From assembly GCA_902787715.1 (NCBI GenBank), contig CADAHQ010000016.1, positions 19,126 to 83,125 on the forward strand: DNA of 64,000 nt, in the 5' to 3' direction. This DNA is from an uncultured Lachnospiraceae bacterium. Its GTDB lineage: Bacteria > Bacillota > Clostridia > Lachnospirales > Lachnospiraceae. The notes beneath the pieces were generated by a model. That model saw only the letters and a list, made by a program, of their open reading frames with translations. It did not search any database and was not told the DNA's origin. The position numbers and the translations under genes are program-made. Shown here one piece after another: positions 8,376 through 19,116 of this stretch (positions within the stretch are counted from its first letter, which is position 1; each line of letters opens with the position of its first letter).

Positions 8376-8404
8376 GAAAAAGGCAAATGCCGATGCATTT
8401 GCCT
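8376..8404 (-). terminator. hairpin between the TSCPD gene and murG
   Basis: Perfect 10-bp arms AGGCAAATGC and GCATTTGCCT with a four-base loop, followed on the minus strand by TTTTT. It looks like the rho-independent terminator of the TSCPD gene, 36 bases past its stop and nine before murG. The stem is one of the recurring GCAAATGC-type palindromes of the window. Confidence 0.75.
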
Positions 8405-8439
8405 GTCCTTTCTTTTCGATTCCCGCATCCGTCCGGCGT

Positions 8440-8700
8440 TTACTGCTTCTCTGCCTTGTACGCCGTGAGCGCTTTCGCGAGCTGATCCGGGCACGATGTC
8501 GACTTGTATCCGCAACGAATCCCCTGCAACTTCTCAATCACCTCATCTACAGGCATCCCGTCGACCAGTCGGCCGATGCCCTGAAGATTGCCGTTGCAAC
8601 CGCCGGTATAAACAACGTTGCGCACTACTTCTACGCCGTTTTCCTCTACGATGTCATACGAAATCTGCGACGAGCAGGTTCCGCTTGTTCTGTAAACCAT
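8440..8700 (-). CDS. TSCPD-domain protein
   Basis: 86 residues beginning MVYRTSGTCSSQISYDI and containing the signature KSTSCPDQLAKAL near the C-terminus, which defines the small TSCPD family also found at the C-terminus of some class II ribonucleotide reductases. Stand-alone copies of this length are widespread in Clostridia, with no established function. Five cysteines (TCS, GGCNG, IRCG, SCPD) suggest metal binding. The ATG at 8700 follows AAAGGAGG by six bases; the in-frame extension to 8781 has no ribosome binding site. Confidence 0.88.
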   Translation of the reverse strand: MVYRTSGTCSSQISYDIVEENGVEVVRNVVYTGGCNGNLQGIGRLVDGMPVDEVIEKLQGIRCGYKSTSCPDQLAKALTAYKAEKQ

Positions 8701-8826
8701 AGCAAACCTCCTTTGGCTCCTTCCGGAGTCCTCTTCTGTATACCACAAAGCGACGCGGAAAGCAAGTGCAATCTCACCCATCCGCCGGTTGCTTCTCTCT
8801 TCTGCGCCGCTGCAGCCCGCCTTTTC

Positions 8827-9033
8827 CTACACTGCGCGGCCCCGAACCGCCTCCAGGCGCTTAGCCACCTCTTCCTCCGAAAGATTGAGCCATTTGCATG
8901 CCAGTTCCATCGATACATCGCCCGCATCAAGCATGGAGAGAACGACTTCCTCGCGACCTTCTTCGCGGCCCATTTCAATTCCAGCTTCCTTTGCGATTCT
9001 GCGTTCCTCACGCAGCTTCATCTCCAACGTCAT
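8827..9033 (-). CDS. short Rpn/YhgA-like C-terminal fragment
   Basis: 68 residues, highly charged: MTLEMKLREERRIAKEAGIEMGREEGREE followed by LSMLDAGDVSMELACKWLNLSEEEVAKRLE. This resembles only the C-terminal tail of Rpn/PD-(D/E)XK-type recombination-promoting nucleases; the nuclease domain is absent. GGGAGGAG precedes the ATG, so the fragment could be translated. It may be the remnant of a larger gene or one of the short C-terminal products these genes are known to encode from internal starts. I see no intact partner nearby. Confidence 0.5.
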   Translation of the reverse strand: MTLEMKLREERRIAKEAGIEMGREEGREEVVLSMLDAGDVSMELACKWLNLSEEEVAKRLEAVRGRAV

Positions 9034-9155
9034 AAGGCTCCTCCCTTCCTTACTCTTTCGGTTTCAATGTATCATAAACGGCACAAGATTACAAGTGTCA
9101 TCGAGGGCTCCTTACAACCCTCAACAAATTCTTCCGACAACTTTTACGACAACAA

Positions 9156-10829
9156 CTACCCCCGCCTTCTCCCTCTGACGAAGATGATTCCGCACATAAT
9201 CGATGCAGAGAACAGCAAAAGCCTTACTGCCCGTTCTCTTCGGTATACCTCTCCCGTCTGCGGTGATTCCGGCGGTCCCGCGGATTTTACCTCCGACGGC
9301 TGTGTCGGCACCGGCGTAGGAATCGGTGCCGTAGTCAACACTGCGGTGATTACCGGAACCGGAGTGTTCGTCGGCGTTGGCGGCGGGGTGCTTGTCGGTG
9401 TTGGCGTCGGTGTATTCGTCGGGGTCGGCGTATTCGTCGGAGTCGGCGTCGGTGTATTCGTCGGCGTTGGAGTCGGCGTGTTCGTCGGCGTAGGAGTCGG
9501 TGTATTTGTCGGTGTAGGTGTAGGCGTGTTCGTCGGCGTTGGGGTCGGCGTATTTGTTGGGGTCGGCGTCGGAGTATTCGTCGGCGTAGGAGTCGGTGTA
9601 TTCGTCGGGGTCGGCGTCGGTGTATTCGTCGGCGTTGGAGTCGGTGTATTCGTCGGGGTCGGCGTTGGCGTGTTCGTTGGAGTTGGCGTCGGCGTGTTTG
9701 TCGGTGTAGGTGTAGGTGTATTCGTCGGCGTTGGCGTCGGAGACGGCGGGACCGCCTTCTCAAACACTACGGAAGCCGAGGCGCGGGCGACGGCGCCCTC
9801 CTCCATGGTTGTCACGAAGAGTTTCTGAACGGAGCTGTCGCCGGTTCCCATGTAGCGGAGCGTGATGTCCACGGCGTCGGAGTAGCCGACGATTCCCACA
9901 GTGATGCGGCGGCCGTCGATGCCGGCGCCCGCAGGCCAGGTAAAGGTCACAACATCCCCGTCAGCAACCACACCGTCCGTCACCGGTTCTTCCCGCCCGT
10001 TTCTTTGTCTGGTGACCGTTGCGCCGGTGAGGGGTTGCGGGTTGTTGCCCGCGGGATCCGACTGGGTAACGCTCTCGATTTTGGCAAAATCACAGGGCAC
10101 GTCGGTAGAAGCCACGCGCGTGCTCACGCGGACGGTAAACGAGTAGTTTCGGTTTTCTCCCTGAATCAGGGGTTGCGCAGAAGACACTTCGGAAAGCGCC
10201 ACGCCGAAGGTCGGGGCATACCCCTGCTCCGCACGGTGAAACAGCCAGAGGGCTGCATTGTACACTCTTCTCGCCGCATCGGAATCCGCGGCGCGCACAT
10301 TGGGCCCGTAGGGATTCAACGCGCGTATGATATGATAACTTTTGTCCGTATCGATGGTCTGCCGGTAAGCCATCCAGAAGCGGATGGCAATCTGGGTGGC
10401 CGCCTGGGCGTCAATGGCATTCAGCGTATACTCGCCGTTGTCACCGAAGGTGCTGTGGTACGGATATCCCAGCCGGAATATGGTCTTAAGCCCCCGCTCC
10501 GCCGCGGCACTGAAATCGATGCTCACCTGCGCAAAGGACTGCCCGGAAGGGCTCGAACGGCCGGACTCCAGGCAATAGGCAACATACCGCTCCTCAGGCT
10601 TCCCTACCGGATGCATATAATGGAGGTCATTCCAGCTGGAATCCCAGGCCGAGTTGTCATAGGGGCGAATCAACAGATACTTCGGGGTCTCCGAGTACGA
10701 CATCGTCCGCCCGATCATCGTCTCGTTGGCTGCCATACCGGGCGAACTGCGCTCCCAAACGATGCCGGTCACCGCCAGCAGAAGAGCCAAAAGGGCGCAC
10801 AAAACCCGCATTTGCCGCATTTTCATCAT
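9156..10829 (-). CDS. thioester-domain surface protein with Pro-Thr stalk and sortase-like signal
   Basis: 557 residues. Signal peptide about residues 5-34; then a domain with [11 protein letters not shown] (Cys86) and [10 protein letters not shown] (Gln146), the Cys/Gln pair expected of a TED-type thioester domain, which in Gram-positive adhesins forms an internal Cys-Gln thioester and bonds covalently to host proteins. A beta-sandwich-like region (about 210-345) follows, then a roughly 125-residue stalk of TPTPTPTN repeats, SPQTGE (an LPXTG-like sortase signal with Ser instead of Leu), a membrane segment and a basic RGRRRG tail. The ATG at 10829 follows GAGGAACGG. No sortase gene is in the window. 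The thioester assignment is by motif only. Confidence 0.8.
   Translation of the reverse strand: MMKMRQMRVLCALLALLLAVTGIVWERSSPGMAANETMIGRTMSYSETPKYLLIRPYDNSAWDSSWNDLHYMHPVGKPEERYVAYCLESGRSSPSGQSFAQVSIDFSAAAERGLKTIFRLGYPYHSTFGDNGEYTLNAIDAQAATQIAIRFWMAYRQTIDTDKSYHIIRALNPYGPNVRAADSDAARRVYNAALWLFHRAEQGYAPTFGVALSEVSSAQPLIQGENRNYSFTVRVSTRVASTDVPCDFAKIESVTQSDPAGNNPQPLTGATVTRQRNGREEPVTDGVVADGDVVTFTWPAGAGIDGRRITVGIVGYSDAVDITLRYMGTGDSSVQKLFVTTMEEGAVARASASVVFEKAVPPSPTPTPTNTPTPTPTNTPTPTPTNTPTPTPTNTPTPTPTNTPTPTPTNTPTPTPTNTPTPTPTNTPTPTPTNTPTPTPTNTPTPTPTNTPTPTPTNTPTPTPTNTPTPTNTPTPTPTSTPPPTPTNTPVPVITAVLTTAPIPTPVPTQPSEVKSAGPPESPQTGEVYRRERAVRLLLFSASIMCGIIFVRGRRRG
9365..9742 (-). repeat. 24-bp coding repeat array (TPTPTPTN stalk)
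   Basis: Sixteen Asn/Ser-punctuated units, almost all 24 bases long with one of 18, encode the stalk of the thioester protein. Third-codon positions for Thr, Pro and Asn vary freely between units while the peptide is nearly constant, so the array is not a fresh slippage product. The same stretch leaves a long open frame on the other strand, which is an artefact. Confidence 0.95.
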
Positions 10830-11030
10830 TCCGTTCCTCACTTTTTGACGTAATCACCCTCCGCGGAAATTTGTAAAAGAATCCGGCCGCAGGCATCCGC
10901 GTCATCAGAGGATGACAGAACAAAACTGCGGCGCCTTTTGGTGCGGCCGGCCCAGACGTAAGCCGGGCTGTCCCGAAATGACAGCGCCCTCAGCTCACGG
11001 AAGATGTGTATTCATCATAACAGAATGCGG

Positions 11031-11077
11031 AAATAAAAAATGTGGAAAATGCCCCTGCAAAGGAAGCATTTTCCACA
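11031..11077 (-). terminator. terminator downstream of galE
   Basis: Perfect 12-bp stem, TGTGGAAAATGC with GCATTTTCCACA, 13-base loop, followed on the minus strand by TTTTTTATTT. It terminates the galE/rapZ-side transcript. The remainder of the 10830-11163 gap should hold the promoter of the thioester-protein gene, but I cannot point to a convincing one. Confidence 0.88.
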
Positions 11078-11163
11078 AGAATTCAAGTTCGGTTTCGGCC
11101 GAAAATCGTGTTTTTTCGGCAATATTCACAAATATCGGCGGTCATTTTCTACCGGCGGCAAAT

Positions 11164-12035
11164 TCAATCCTCATACCCCATGGGATTCATCGTCTGCCAG
11201 CGATAACCGTCACGGCACATGTCGGCAATCGTCTTCTCTGCATGCCAGCCGAGAAGCTCTGCCGCCTTGTCCGCGTTGGCGTAGCACTCCGCAAGATCGC
11301 CGGGGCGACGCGCTCCGATGACACGGGGAATCTTCACGCCGTTCACCTTTTCAAAGGTCTCCACAATCTCCAAAACGCTGGTGCCGCGGCCGGTTCCCAA
11401 GTTGATTGTCTCAGCGCCCGTGTGCTTCTCCGCGTACGGAACCGCTGCCACATGACCCTTCGCAAGGTCTACCACATGGATGTAGTCGCGTATACAGGTG
11501 CCGTCCGGCGTATCATAATCATTGCCGAACACCGTCAAAAGCGGCCGGCGTCCCACCGCAACCTGGGTGATAAACGGGAAAATGTTGTTCGGAATGCCCT
11601 GCGGGTCCTCGCCGATGAGGCCGCTCTCATGGGCACCGATGGGATTGAAGTAGCGAAGCAGCACCACCGAAAGCTTCGGATCCGCAACGCACGCATCGCG
11701 CAGAATCTGCTCATTCATCCATTTCGTCCAGCCGTAGGGGTTTGTGCAAACTCCGAGGGGCATCGTCTCCAGAAGAGGCACCGGATTGGACAGGCCGTAG
11801 ACCGTTGCGTATCGATGGTCTGCTCTGCGAATACGCGGCGAAGCGCCTCCTCGTCACAGACGTCAATCTCATAGAACGGGATTTTCTTGCCCGTAATCTT
11901 CTCAACTCTCTGCACTGCCGCCTTCTTCGAGTTGTACAAATCGTCCGCGATGACCACGTCATATCCTGCGTTCAAAAACTCCACGGCGGTGTGGGTTCCG
12001 ATATATCCGGCGCCGCCGGCCAAAAGAATTGCCAT
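11164..12035 (-). pseudogene. galE: UDP-glucose 4-epimerase with an internal deletion and frameshift
   Basis: The N-terminal part (MAILLAGGAGYIGTHTAVEFL to AEQTIDT) has the Rossmann glycine motif GGAGYIG. At about 11806-11810 the frame breaks and the sequence resumes in another frame with ATVYGLSNPVPLLETMPLG, continuing through NPYGWTK (catalytic Tyr and Lys) to the normal C-terminus. Against the usual GalE architecture about 47 codons are missing, including the HFAGLKAVGES segment and most of the SSSAT motif with its catalytic Ser. The ATG at 12035 has a good GAAGGAGG site. The product would be inactive unless the gap is an assembly error. It interconverts UDP-glucose and UDP-galactose in the Leloir pathway. 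Confidence 0.88.
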
Positions 12036-12089
12036 ACATTCCTCCTTCTCACCCCGCGCCTTCAAGCGCGCCCGGTGTTCTCCCCAATG

Positions 12090-12962
12090 TTAATCTCTGC
12101 TCTTTTCCAGCTCTCTGTGGTTCACCACCACACGCTGCCCCGTCTCCCGCATATGCGCGGCAAGGGCTTCCGCAAAGCACACCGATCGGTGCTGTCCGCC
12201 GGTGCATCCGAAGGCCACAACCAGCTCACGCTTCCCCTCCTTGCGGTAGAGCGGAAGCAGAAAATCCAAAAAATCCAGGACCCGTGAGAGCAACTCGCGG
12301 CTCTCTTCAAAACCGAACACATACTCCCGGATGCAGTCCTCCAGGCCGGTGTGGTTCTTCAGCTCCTCAATGTAGTACGGATTCGGCAGACATCGCACAT
12401 CGAAAACGAGGTCCGCATCGGAGGCGATTCCCTCTTTAAATCCAAAGGAAACGCTGCGCACAAGCAGGGAATCCGAATCCGGCTCCTCGGAGAGAATTCC
12501 CATGATTTTCTCGCGAAGCTGCGCCGGTTTCAACGTCGAAGTGTCAATCAGATAGTCGGACTGGATGCGAATCTTCTTAAGCCAGTCCCGCTCTTCGGCA
12601 ATCGCCTCCTCCATGGAGAGATTGCTGTCTTCCATCAGGGGGTGGCGTCTGCGGGTGAGCTTGTAGCGCTGCAGAAGCACCTGCGTGTCGCAGTCGAGGA
12701 ACATCACATGGTACGGATAGCGGCGGCGCGAAAGCTCCTCCATGGCCTGATACACGTCCCCGAAGGTGTCCTTCCCGCGGATGTCAATCACCGTGGCAAT
12801 CTTTTTCTCCTCGTTTTTCTCCGTCATGCCGTACAAGTCGGCAAAGCTGACAAGGAATTTCGCGGGCAGGTTATCGACGCAATAGTAGCCCATGTCCTCC
12901 AGCGCGTTGATCGCAACGGATTTGCCGGCGCCGGACAATCCCGTAATGATGACGAGTGCCAT
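12090..12962 (-). CDS. rapZ: RNase adapter/nucleotide-binding protein RapZ (YvcJ)
   Basis: 290 residues. Walker A GLSGAGKSVA at the N-terminus, MGYYCVDNLPAKFL, FLDCDTQVLLQRYKLTRRRHPL, and the C-terminal block VAFGCTGGQHRSV are hallmarks of RapZ/YvcJ. In Enterobacteria RapZ delivers small RNAs to RNase E to control glucosamine-6-phosphate synthesis; in Firmicutes YvcJ binds and hydrolyses GTP and its target is less clear. The ATG at 12962 follows GGAGAAAG. It usually lies with yvcK and whiA; here it is next to galE and the atp operon instead. Confidence 0.93.
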   Translation of the reverse strand: MALVIITGLSGAGKSVAINALEDMGYYCVDNLPAKFLVSFADLYGMTEKNEEKKIATVIDIRGKDTFGDVYQAMEELSRRRYPYHVMFLDCDTQVLLQRYKLTRRRHPLMEDSNLSMEEAIAEERDWLKKIRIQSDYLIDTSTLKPAQLREKIMGILSEEPDSDSLLVRSVSFGFKEGIASDADLVFDVRCLPNPYYIEELKNHTGLEDCIREYVFGFEESRELLSRVLDFLDFLLPLYRKEGKRELVVAFGCTGGQHRSVCFAEALAAHMRETGQRVVVNHRELEKSRD

Positions 12963-13041
12963 ACTTTCTCCCATCTGCCATCAGGCAAAGAAAGCCGCCC
13001 GCCGCAAAGGTTTCCCATGCAGAGAGCGGCAGCAGTTTTTC

Positions 13042-13062
13042 GCAAAATGCAGCTGCATTTGC
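13042..13062 (-). repeat. palindrome directly after the atpC stop codon
   Basis: GCAAAATGCAG next to CTGCATTTGC starts at the base after the atpC stop codon. On the minus strand it is not followed by a T-run, so it may protect the mRNA 3' end rather than terminate. It belongs to the recurring GCAAATGC-type palindromes. Confidence 0.6.
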
Positions 13063-13470
13063 CTAGTTTTTGCCGGCCAGGCGAAGCCGGATCAACGCAC
13101 GGCGAAGCGCTAACTCCGCACGGTCGTAGTTGATTTCCTTCTCGGACTTTAAGCGGCGTTCCGCACGGATTTTTGCTTCCTCCGCACGGTGCACGTCAAT
13201 CTCGCCGGGCCACTCGCAGGCCTCCGAGAGGATGACAATCTCATCCTGCAGGATGGTCGCGAAGCCCTCCAAAAGCGTGGCCTCCTTGGTCTCGCCGTCC
13301 TTCGTGATCCGAAGAACGCCGGGCGCCACCACCACCGTAAGCGGCACGTGGTTTCTGTAGACGCCGATTTCGCCCTCGGTTGTCGTAAATTCGACCAGTT
13401 CGGCGTCGCCTTCAAAGAAGATTCTCTGCGGCGAATACACCTTCAGTCGAATGTATCGTTCGTCTGCCAT
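13063..13470 (-). CDS. atpC: ATP synthase epsilon subunit
   Basis: 135 residues. The N-terminal beta-sandwich (RLKVYSPQRIFFEGDAELVEFTTTEGEIGVYRNHVPL) and the C-terminal helical hairpin rich in Arg, Ala and Glu match the F1 epsilon subunit, part of the central stalk and an inhibitor of ATP hydrolysis. Last gene of the operon, 37 bases after atpD, followed by a palindrome at its stop codon. Confidence 0.95.
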   Translation of the reverse strand: MADERYIRLKVYSPQRIFFEGDAELVEFTTTEGEIGVYRNHVPLTVVVAPGVLRITKDGETKEATLLEGFATILQDEIVILSEACEWPGEIDVHRAEEAKIRAERRLKSEKEINYDRAELALRRALIRLRLAGKN

Positions 13471-13507
13471 AGTTCACTCACTCTCCTGCCGGTTACACGG
13501 CAGCGGA

Positions 13508-15093
<1,586 letters not shown>

Positions 15094-15116
15094 GCCGCTG
15101 CGCGCCTTGCGGCGCT

Positions 15117-15162
15117 AGCGAACGCTTGGAAAGCGACCTAGTCGCTTTCCAAAGCGTTCGCT
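15117..15162 (-). repeat. long hairpin spanning the atpG stop codon
   Basis: Arms of 21 and 22 bases (15117-15137 and 15141-15162) pair with a single bulge around a CTA centre, which is the atpG stop codon on the minus strand. The 5' arm encodes the last residues NALESD; the 3' arm is the first untranslated stretch. A second small stem GCGCC-GCAA-GGCGC follows. No T-run follows, so it is more likely an mRNA stability or translation-control structure than a terminator. Confidence 0.85.
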
Positions 15163-16016
15163 CCGGCTATAATCTCTGTCAATTCCTGAGTGATCGAGCT
15201 CTGGCGGGCGCGGTTGTACGCGAGCTCCAGCTTGCCGATCATGTCGTTGGCATTGTTGGTGGCGTTGTCCATGGCCTGCATACGCGCACCGTTTTCACTG
15301 GCGTAGGACTCCATGATGGCGCCGAACACTTCGCCGCTGACGTATTTGGGGATAATCATCCGAAGGGCTTCCTCGGGCTCGGGCTCAAAATTCATCAGCG
15401 CTTCCGCCGTTCCCTCCGAACTGCCCGTCCCGTCGTCGATGCCGATGTCGGCCGGCAACAGCTTGAGCATGGTTGGAATCTGACTCACCGTGTTGCGGAA
15501 CACGGTAAATGCGATGTAAATCTCGCCGACGGTGCCGTTCTCAAAGGCGTCCATGACATCGTTGCTGATGTCGGATGCATCGCTGTAGAGCGGATTGTTC
15601 ATCGTCTCCGAGTAGTCTTTCGCAATCTCGTATCCGCGAAGGCGAAGCGCGTCGCGTCCCTTGCGGCCGACGGCGTAAATCAGCGCATCCTCCCGAGGGA
15701 TTCCGCTTCCGAGCACCTGCTTGACCACATTCGAGTTGTAGCCGCCCGCCAGTCCGCGGTTACTGGTGATGACAATCACCGCCTTCTTCGCGGTCTCCGA
15801 CGTCTTCTTGGTATAGTGCTCGCGGACCTCCGGCGTAGCGCGGTCGAAGATTCCGACGATGGTCTGGTACAGATGGTTGAAATACGGCTTCGCCTCCTCG
15901 GCAAGACCGCGCGCCTTCTGCAACTTGACAGTGGATACCAGCTTCATCGCCTTTGTAATCTGTCCCGTGCTCCGGATGCTCTGCGTCCTTCTTTTGATGT
16001 CTCTCATCGAGGCCAT
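15138..16016 (-). CDS. atpG: ATP synthase gamma subunit
   Basis: 292 residues. N-terminal MASMRDIKRRTQSIRSTGQITKAMKLVSTVKLQKAR and C-terminal ENGARMQAMDNATNNANDMIGKLELAYNRARQSSITQELTEIIAGANALE are the two coiled-coil helices of the central rotor shaft. Between them is the Rossmann-like domain with VIVITSNRGLAGGYNSN. An acidic insertion (GIDDGTGSSEGTAEALMNFEPEPEEAL) is family-typical in Clostridia. AAGGAG precedes the ATG, and a 20-bp palindrome lies just upstream. Confidence 0.97.
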   Translation of the reverse strand: MASMRDIKRRTQSIRSTGQITKAMKLVSTVKLQKARGLAEEAKPYFNHLYQTIVGIFDRATPEVREHYTKKTSETAKKAVIVITSNRGLAGGYNSNVVKQVLGSGIPREDALIYAVGRKGRDALRLRGYEIAKDYSETMNNPLYSDASDISNDVMDAFENGTVGEIYIAFTVFRNTVSQIPTMLKLLPADIGIDDGTGSSEGTAEALMNFEPEPEEALRMIIPKYVSGEVFGAIMESYASENGARMQAMDNATNNANDMIGKLELAYNRARQSSITQELTEIIAGANALESD

Positions 16017-16034
16017 AGAGAATCACTCCTTGCG

Positions 16035-16054
16035 GCATTTTCCGCGGAAAATGC
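16035..16054. repeat. 20-bp perfect palindrome between atpA and atpG
   Basis: GCATTTTCCGCGGAAAATGC is perfectly self-complementary and lies between the atpA stop and the atpG ribosome binding site. It is the clearest member of the GGAAAATGC palindrome set. Confidence 0.9.
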
Positions 16055-16071
16055 TTTCCTTCTTCACCGGA

Positions 16072-17583
16072 TTACTTCTTTACAAACCCTTCCTTCGCCT
16101 GGCCGATTGCGAGAATCAGCTGCGGCTCGATATCCTCGGTCAGAACCTTCTGCTCGCGGATGGTGGTAAAGATCTCCGGGTATTTGTTTTCAATCAATTC
16201 AAACAATGTCTGCTCGTACTCGGCAATGTCCGCGACAGCGATGTCCAGAAGATATTTCTTCGTCGCTGCGTAGATGATGACAATCTGCTTCTCAACAGCC
16301 ATCGGACGGTACTGCGGCTGCTTCAACACCTCGCGGATGCGCTCGCCCTGGGCAAGCTTCTCCTTGGTGTCGGCATCCAGGTCGGAACCGAACTGGGAAA
16401 ATGCAGCCAGCTCGCGGTACTGTGCGAGCTCGATACGAATCGGTCCCGCAATCTTCTTCATGGCTTTGATCTGCGCCGCGCCGCCGACACGCGAAACGGA
16501 GAGACCGGCATTTACCGCAGGGCGGAAACCGGAGTTGAACATCTCTGTCTCGAGGTAAATCTGACCGTCCGTGATGGAGATGACGTTGGTCGGAATGTAA
16601 GCGGAAACGTCGCCTGCCTGGGTCTCGATAATCGGAAGCGCCGTCAAAGACCCGCCGCCGAGCTTGTCGGAAAGGCGTGCTGCACGCTCCAGGAGACGGC
16701 TGTGCAGGTAGAAGACATCGCCCGGGTACGCCTCACGTCCCGGGGGTCTCTTGAGAAGCAGGGACAGTGTACGGTACGCTGCCGCATGCTTGGACAAATC
16801 GTCGTAAATGATTAAGACGTCCTTGCCCTTCTCCATCCACTCCTCACCGATGGCGCAGCCTGCGTAAGGAGCGATGTACTGCAACGGCGCCAACTCGCTG
16901 GCGGTCGCCGCAACAATCGTCGTGTAATCCATCGCGCCGTATTCGTTAAGGGTCTTCACGATGTTGGCAACCGTGGACGCCTTCTGGCCGATGGCGACGT
17001 AGATACAAAGGACGTTCTCGTTTTTCTGATTGATGATGGTATCGATGGCGATGGCCGTCTTACCGGTCTGACGGTCGCCGATGATGAGCTCGCGCTGGCC
17101 GCGGCCGATCGGAATCATGGAGTCGATGGCCTTGATACCGGTCTGCAGCGGGGTGTCTACGCTCTTACGGCTGATAACACCGCTGGCAACACGCTCAATC
17201 TGGCGGAACGAAGTCGCAGCGATGGGGCCCTTGCCGTCGATAGGCTGACCCAGCGAGTTCACGACACGCCCGAGCATGCAGTCACCGACCGGCACCTCGA
17301 TAACGCGGCCGGTTGTCTTAACGACGTCACCCTCGCGAATCAGCGCGGTATCGCCGAGCAAAACCGCACCGACGTTGTCCTGCTCGAGGTTCATGACCAT
17401 GCCGTAAACCTCGTGCGGGAACTCGAGAAGCTCACCCTGCATTGCATTGTCCAGACCGTAAATACGCGCGATTCCGTCTGCGACCTGAATCACGGTTCCC
17501 ACGTCCGATACCATGAGTTTTGTGCTGTATCTCTTCAGCTGCTCCCGAATGACGGAGCTGATTTCCTCAGGTTTAATACTCAA
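16072..17583 (-). CDS. atpA: ATP synthase alpha subunit
   Basis: 503 residues, the non-catalytic nucleotide-binding chain of F1. P-loop [62 protein letters not shown] and the [15 protein letters not shown] segment are intact. Starts ATGAGTATTAAACCTGAG with upstream GGAAGGG. Fourth-last gene of the operon, 39 bases after atpH. Confidence 0.98.
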   Translation of the reverse strand: MSIKPEEISSVIREQLKRYSTKLMVSDVGTVIQVADGIARIYGLDNAMQGELLEFPHEVYGMVMNLEQDNVGAVLLGDTALIREGDVVKTTGRVIEVPVGDCMLGRVVNSLGQPIDGKGPIAATSFRQIERVASGVISRKSVDTPLQTGIKAIDSMIPIGRGQRELIIGDRQTGKTAIAIDTIINQKNENVLCIYVAIGQKASTVANIVKTLNEYGAMDYTTIVAATASELAPLQYIAPYAGCAIGEEWMEKGKDVLIIYDDLSKHAAAYRTLSLLLKRPPGREAYPGDVFYLHSRLLERAARLSDKLGGGSLTALPIIETQAGDVSAYIPTNVISITDGQIYLETEMFNSGFRPAVNAGLSVSRVGGAAQIKAMKKIAGPIRIELAQYRELAAFSQFGSDLDADTKEKLAQGERIREVLKQPQYRPMAVEKQIVIIYAATKKYLLDIAVADIAEYEQTLFELIENKYPEIFTTIREQKVLTEDIEPQLILAIGQAKEGFVKK

Positions 17584-17622
17584 AGGTAGGTACCTTCCCT
17601 TCCTAATGTTTCAAATCCAGGC

Positions 17623-18168
17623 TCACACCGAAACCTGCAAAAGCTCACGCGACATCGCGTCGAGCTGGGAGCGGATGCTTCCGTCCACGACACGGTCTCC
17701 GATGCGAATGACAATTCCGCCGATCAAAGCGGGATTGATGACGTAGGTCATCTCCAGCTCCCGGTACCCCGCCGTCGCCAAGATGCGCGCCTCCAGACGC
17801 TTCTTCTGAGCCTCCGAAAGCTCTGTCGGGGTTTCCACATGCACGATACCGATGCCCTTGTACTCCTTCGCCTCGGCGATGATCTCCTCAAGCATCTTCG
17901 GAATCTCCTTGGAGCGGCCGTTTCGAACCGCCAGCACCAGAAGGCCCGTCATATCATTCTGCACGCGTCCGCCGAAGACCGACTCGGTAAATCCCTGCTT
18001 CTCCTCCGGCGTTATCTTGGGGTTGGTATAAAACCGGATGACGTCGGGATTTTCCGAAAGCGCCTTTTGAACGGTCGTCGCCTCCGAAAGAAGCTGATCC
18101 ACGGTTCCGTTTTCCACGGCAAGCTCAAAGAGAGCATGCCCGTAGGTTTTGCTCACTGCTCCCGCCAT
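17623..18168 (-). CDS. atpH: ATP synthase delta subunit
   Basis: 181 residues. N-terminal helical domain AGAVSKTYGHALFELAVENG and C-terminal YVINPALIGGIVIRIGDRVVDGSIRSQLDAM are the conserved OSCP/delta blocks that join the peripheral stalk to F1. Its start overlaps the atpF end by 16 bases, pointing to coupled translation. Confidence 0.96.
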   Translation of the reverse strand: MAGAVSKTYGHALFELAVENGTVDQLLSEATTVQKALSENPDVIRFYTNPKITPEEKQGFTESVFGGRVQNDMTGLLVLAVRNGRSKEIPKMLEEIIAEAKEYKGIGIVHVETPTELSEAQKKRLEARILATAGYRELEMTYVINPALIGGIVIRIGDRVVDGSIRSQLDAMSRELLQVSV

Positions 18169-18719
18169 GTTGACTCCCCGATCTCCTTAAGGACATCATC
18201 CACAAGTTGCTCCTGGCGCGATGCGGACATGGACTCCGAGACAAAACGTCCCGCCATCTCCGTCGCCACGGCAACCATCTCCTTCTTCATGTCGTCTTTG
18301 ACCTTGCTCTTCTCCATCTCGATCTCGCGCTCCGTGCGCTCCATAATCCGGGATGCCTCGGCATTGGCCGCATCGATAATCTCGCTCTCGCGGCGCTTTG
18401 CCTTGCGCTTACCCTCGCTCAGGATGCGGTCCACCTCGGCGTCCGCCTCGCGAAGGCGGGCGTCATACTCCGCCTTGAACTCCATCGCTTCACGCTTCTC
18501 ATCCGCAGCAACGGCGAGATCCGAAGCGATGCGCTCCTGCCGCTTGGCAAGGAACTCCCGAGCGGGATTGAACACAAAGTACGACAACAGGAAGAACAGG
18601 AAAAATACGGCCAAAGCGAGAATCACGGCATCAAAAATAATCTGCAGGTCCAATCCGAAGATCTTTCCGCGCAGCCCCGCGTCTCCCTCCAAAAAAGCCA
18701 AATTCGTTAAAACGTTCAC
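18153..18719 (-). CDS. atpF: ATP synthase b subunit
   Basis: 188 residues. One membrane helix (about residues 27-50, IIFDAVILALAVFFLFFLLSYF) is followed by a long charged coiled coil (NPAREFLAKRQERIASDLA to the C-terminus) that forms the peripheral stalk. Slightly longer than the usual 160-175 residues because of the N-terminal LTNLAFLEGDAGLRGKIFG extension. Confidence 0.95.
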   Translation of the reverse strand: MNVLTNLAFLEGDAGLRGKIFGLDLQIIFDAVILALAVFFLFFLLSYFVFNPAREFLAKRQERIASDLAVAADEKREAMEFKAEYDARLREADAEVDRILSEGKRKAKRRESEIIDAANAEASRIMERTEREIEMEKSKVKDDMKKEMVAVATEMAGRFVSESMSASRQEQLVDDVLKEIGESTWREQ

Positions 18720-18776
18720 TGTATCCTCCCTTTCGACGCCATAATCATGCCGCCGAATTCATAGTTGCCGTGCTTC

Positions 18777-19052
<276 letters not shown>

Positions 19053-19116
19053 TTATTCGGCCTTTCGGCCGTTTGGAATATTCGTTTTCACACAATCGGG
19101 AATCCCGCGGATGCGG

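Noticed and set aside
8827-9033. Complete transposase or nuclease gene
   Set aside because: Only the charged C-terminal tail of the Rpn family is present; there is no catalytic domain in the 120 bases upstream.
7093-9828. Very long open frame on the plus strand (about 911 codons)
   Set aside because: It runs opposite to murG, the TSCPD gene and the Pro-Thr stalk. The GVGVFVGVG repeat it would encode is the reverse complement of the TPTPTPTN array; it has no plausible start or domain.
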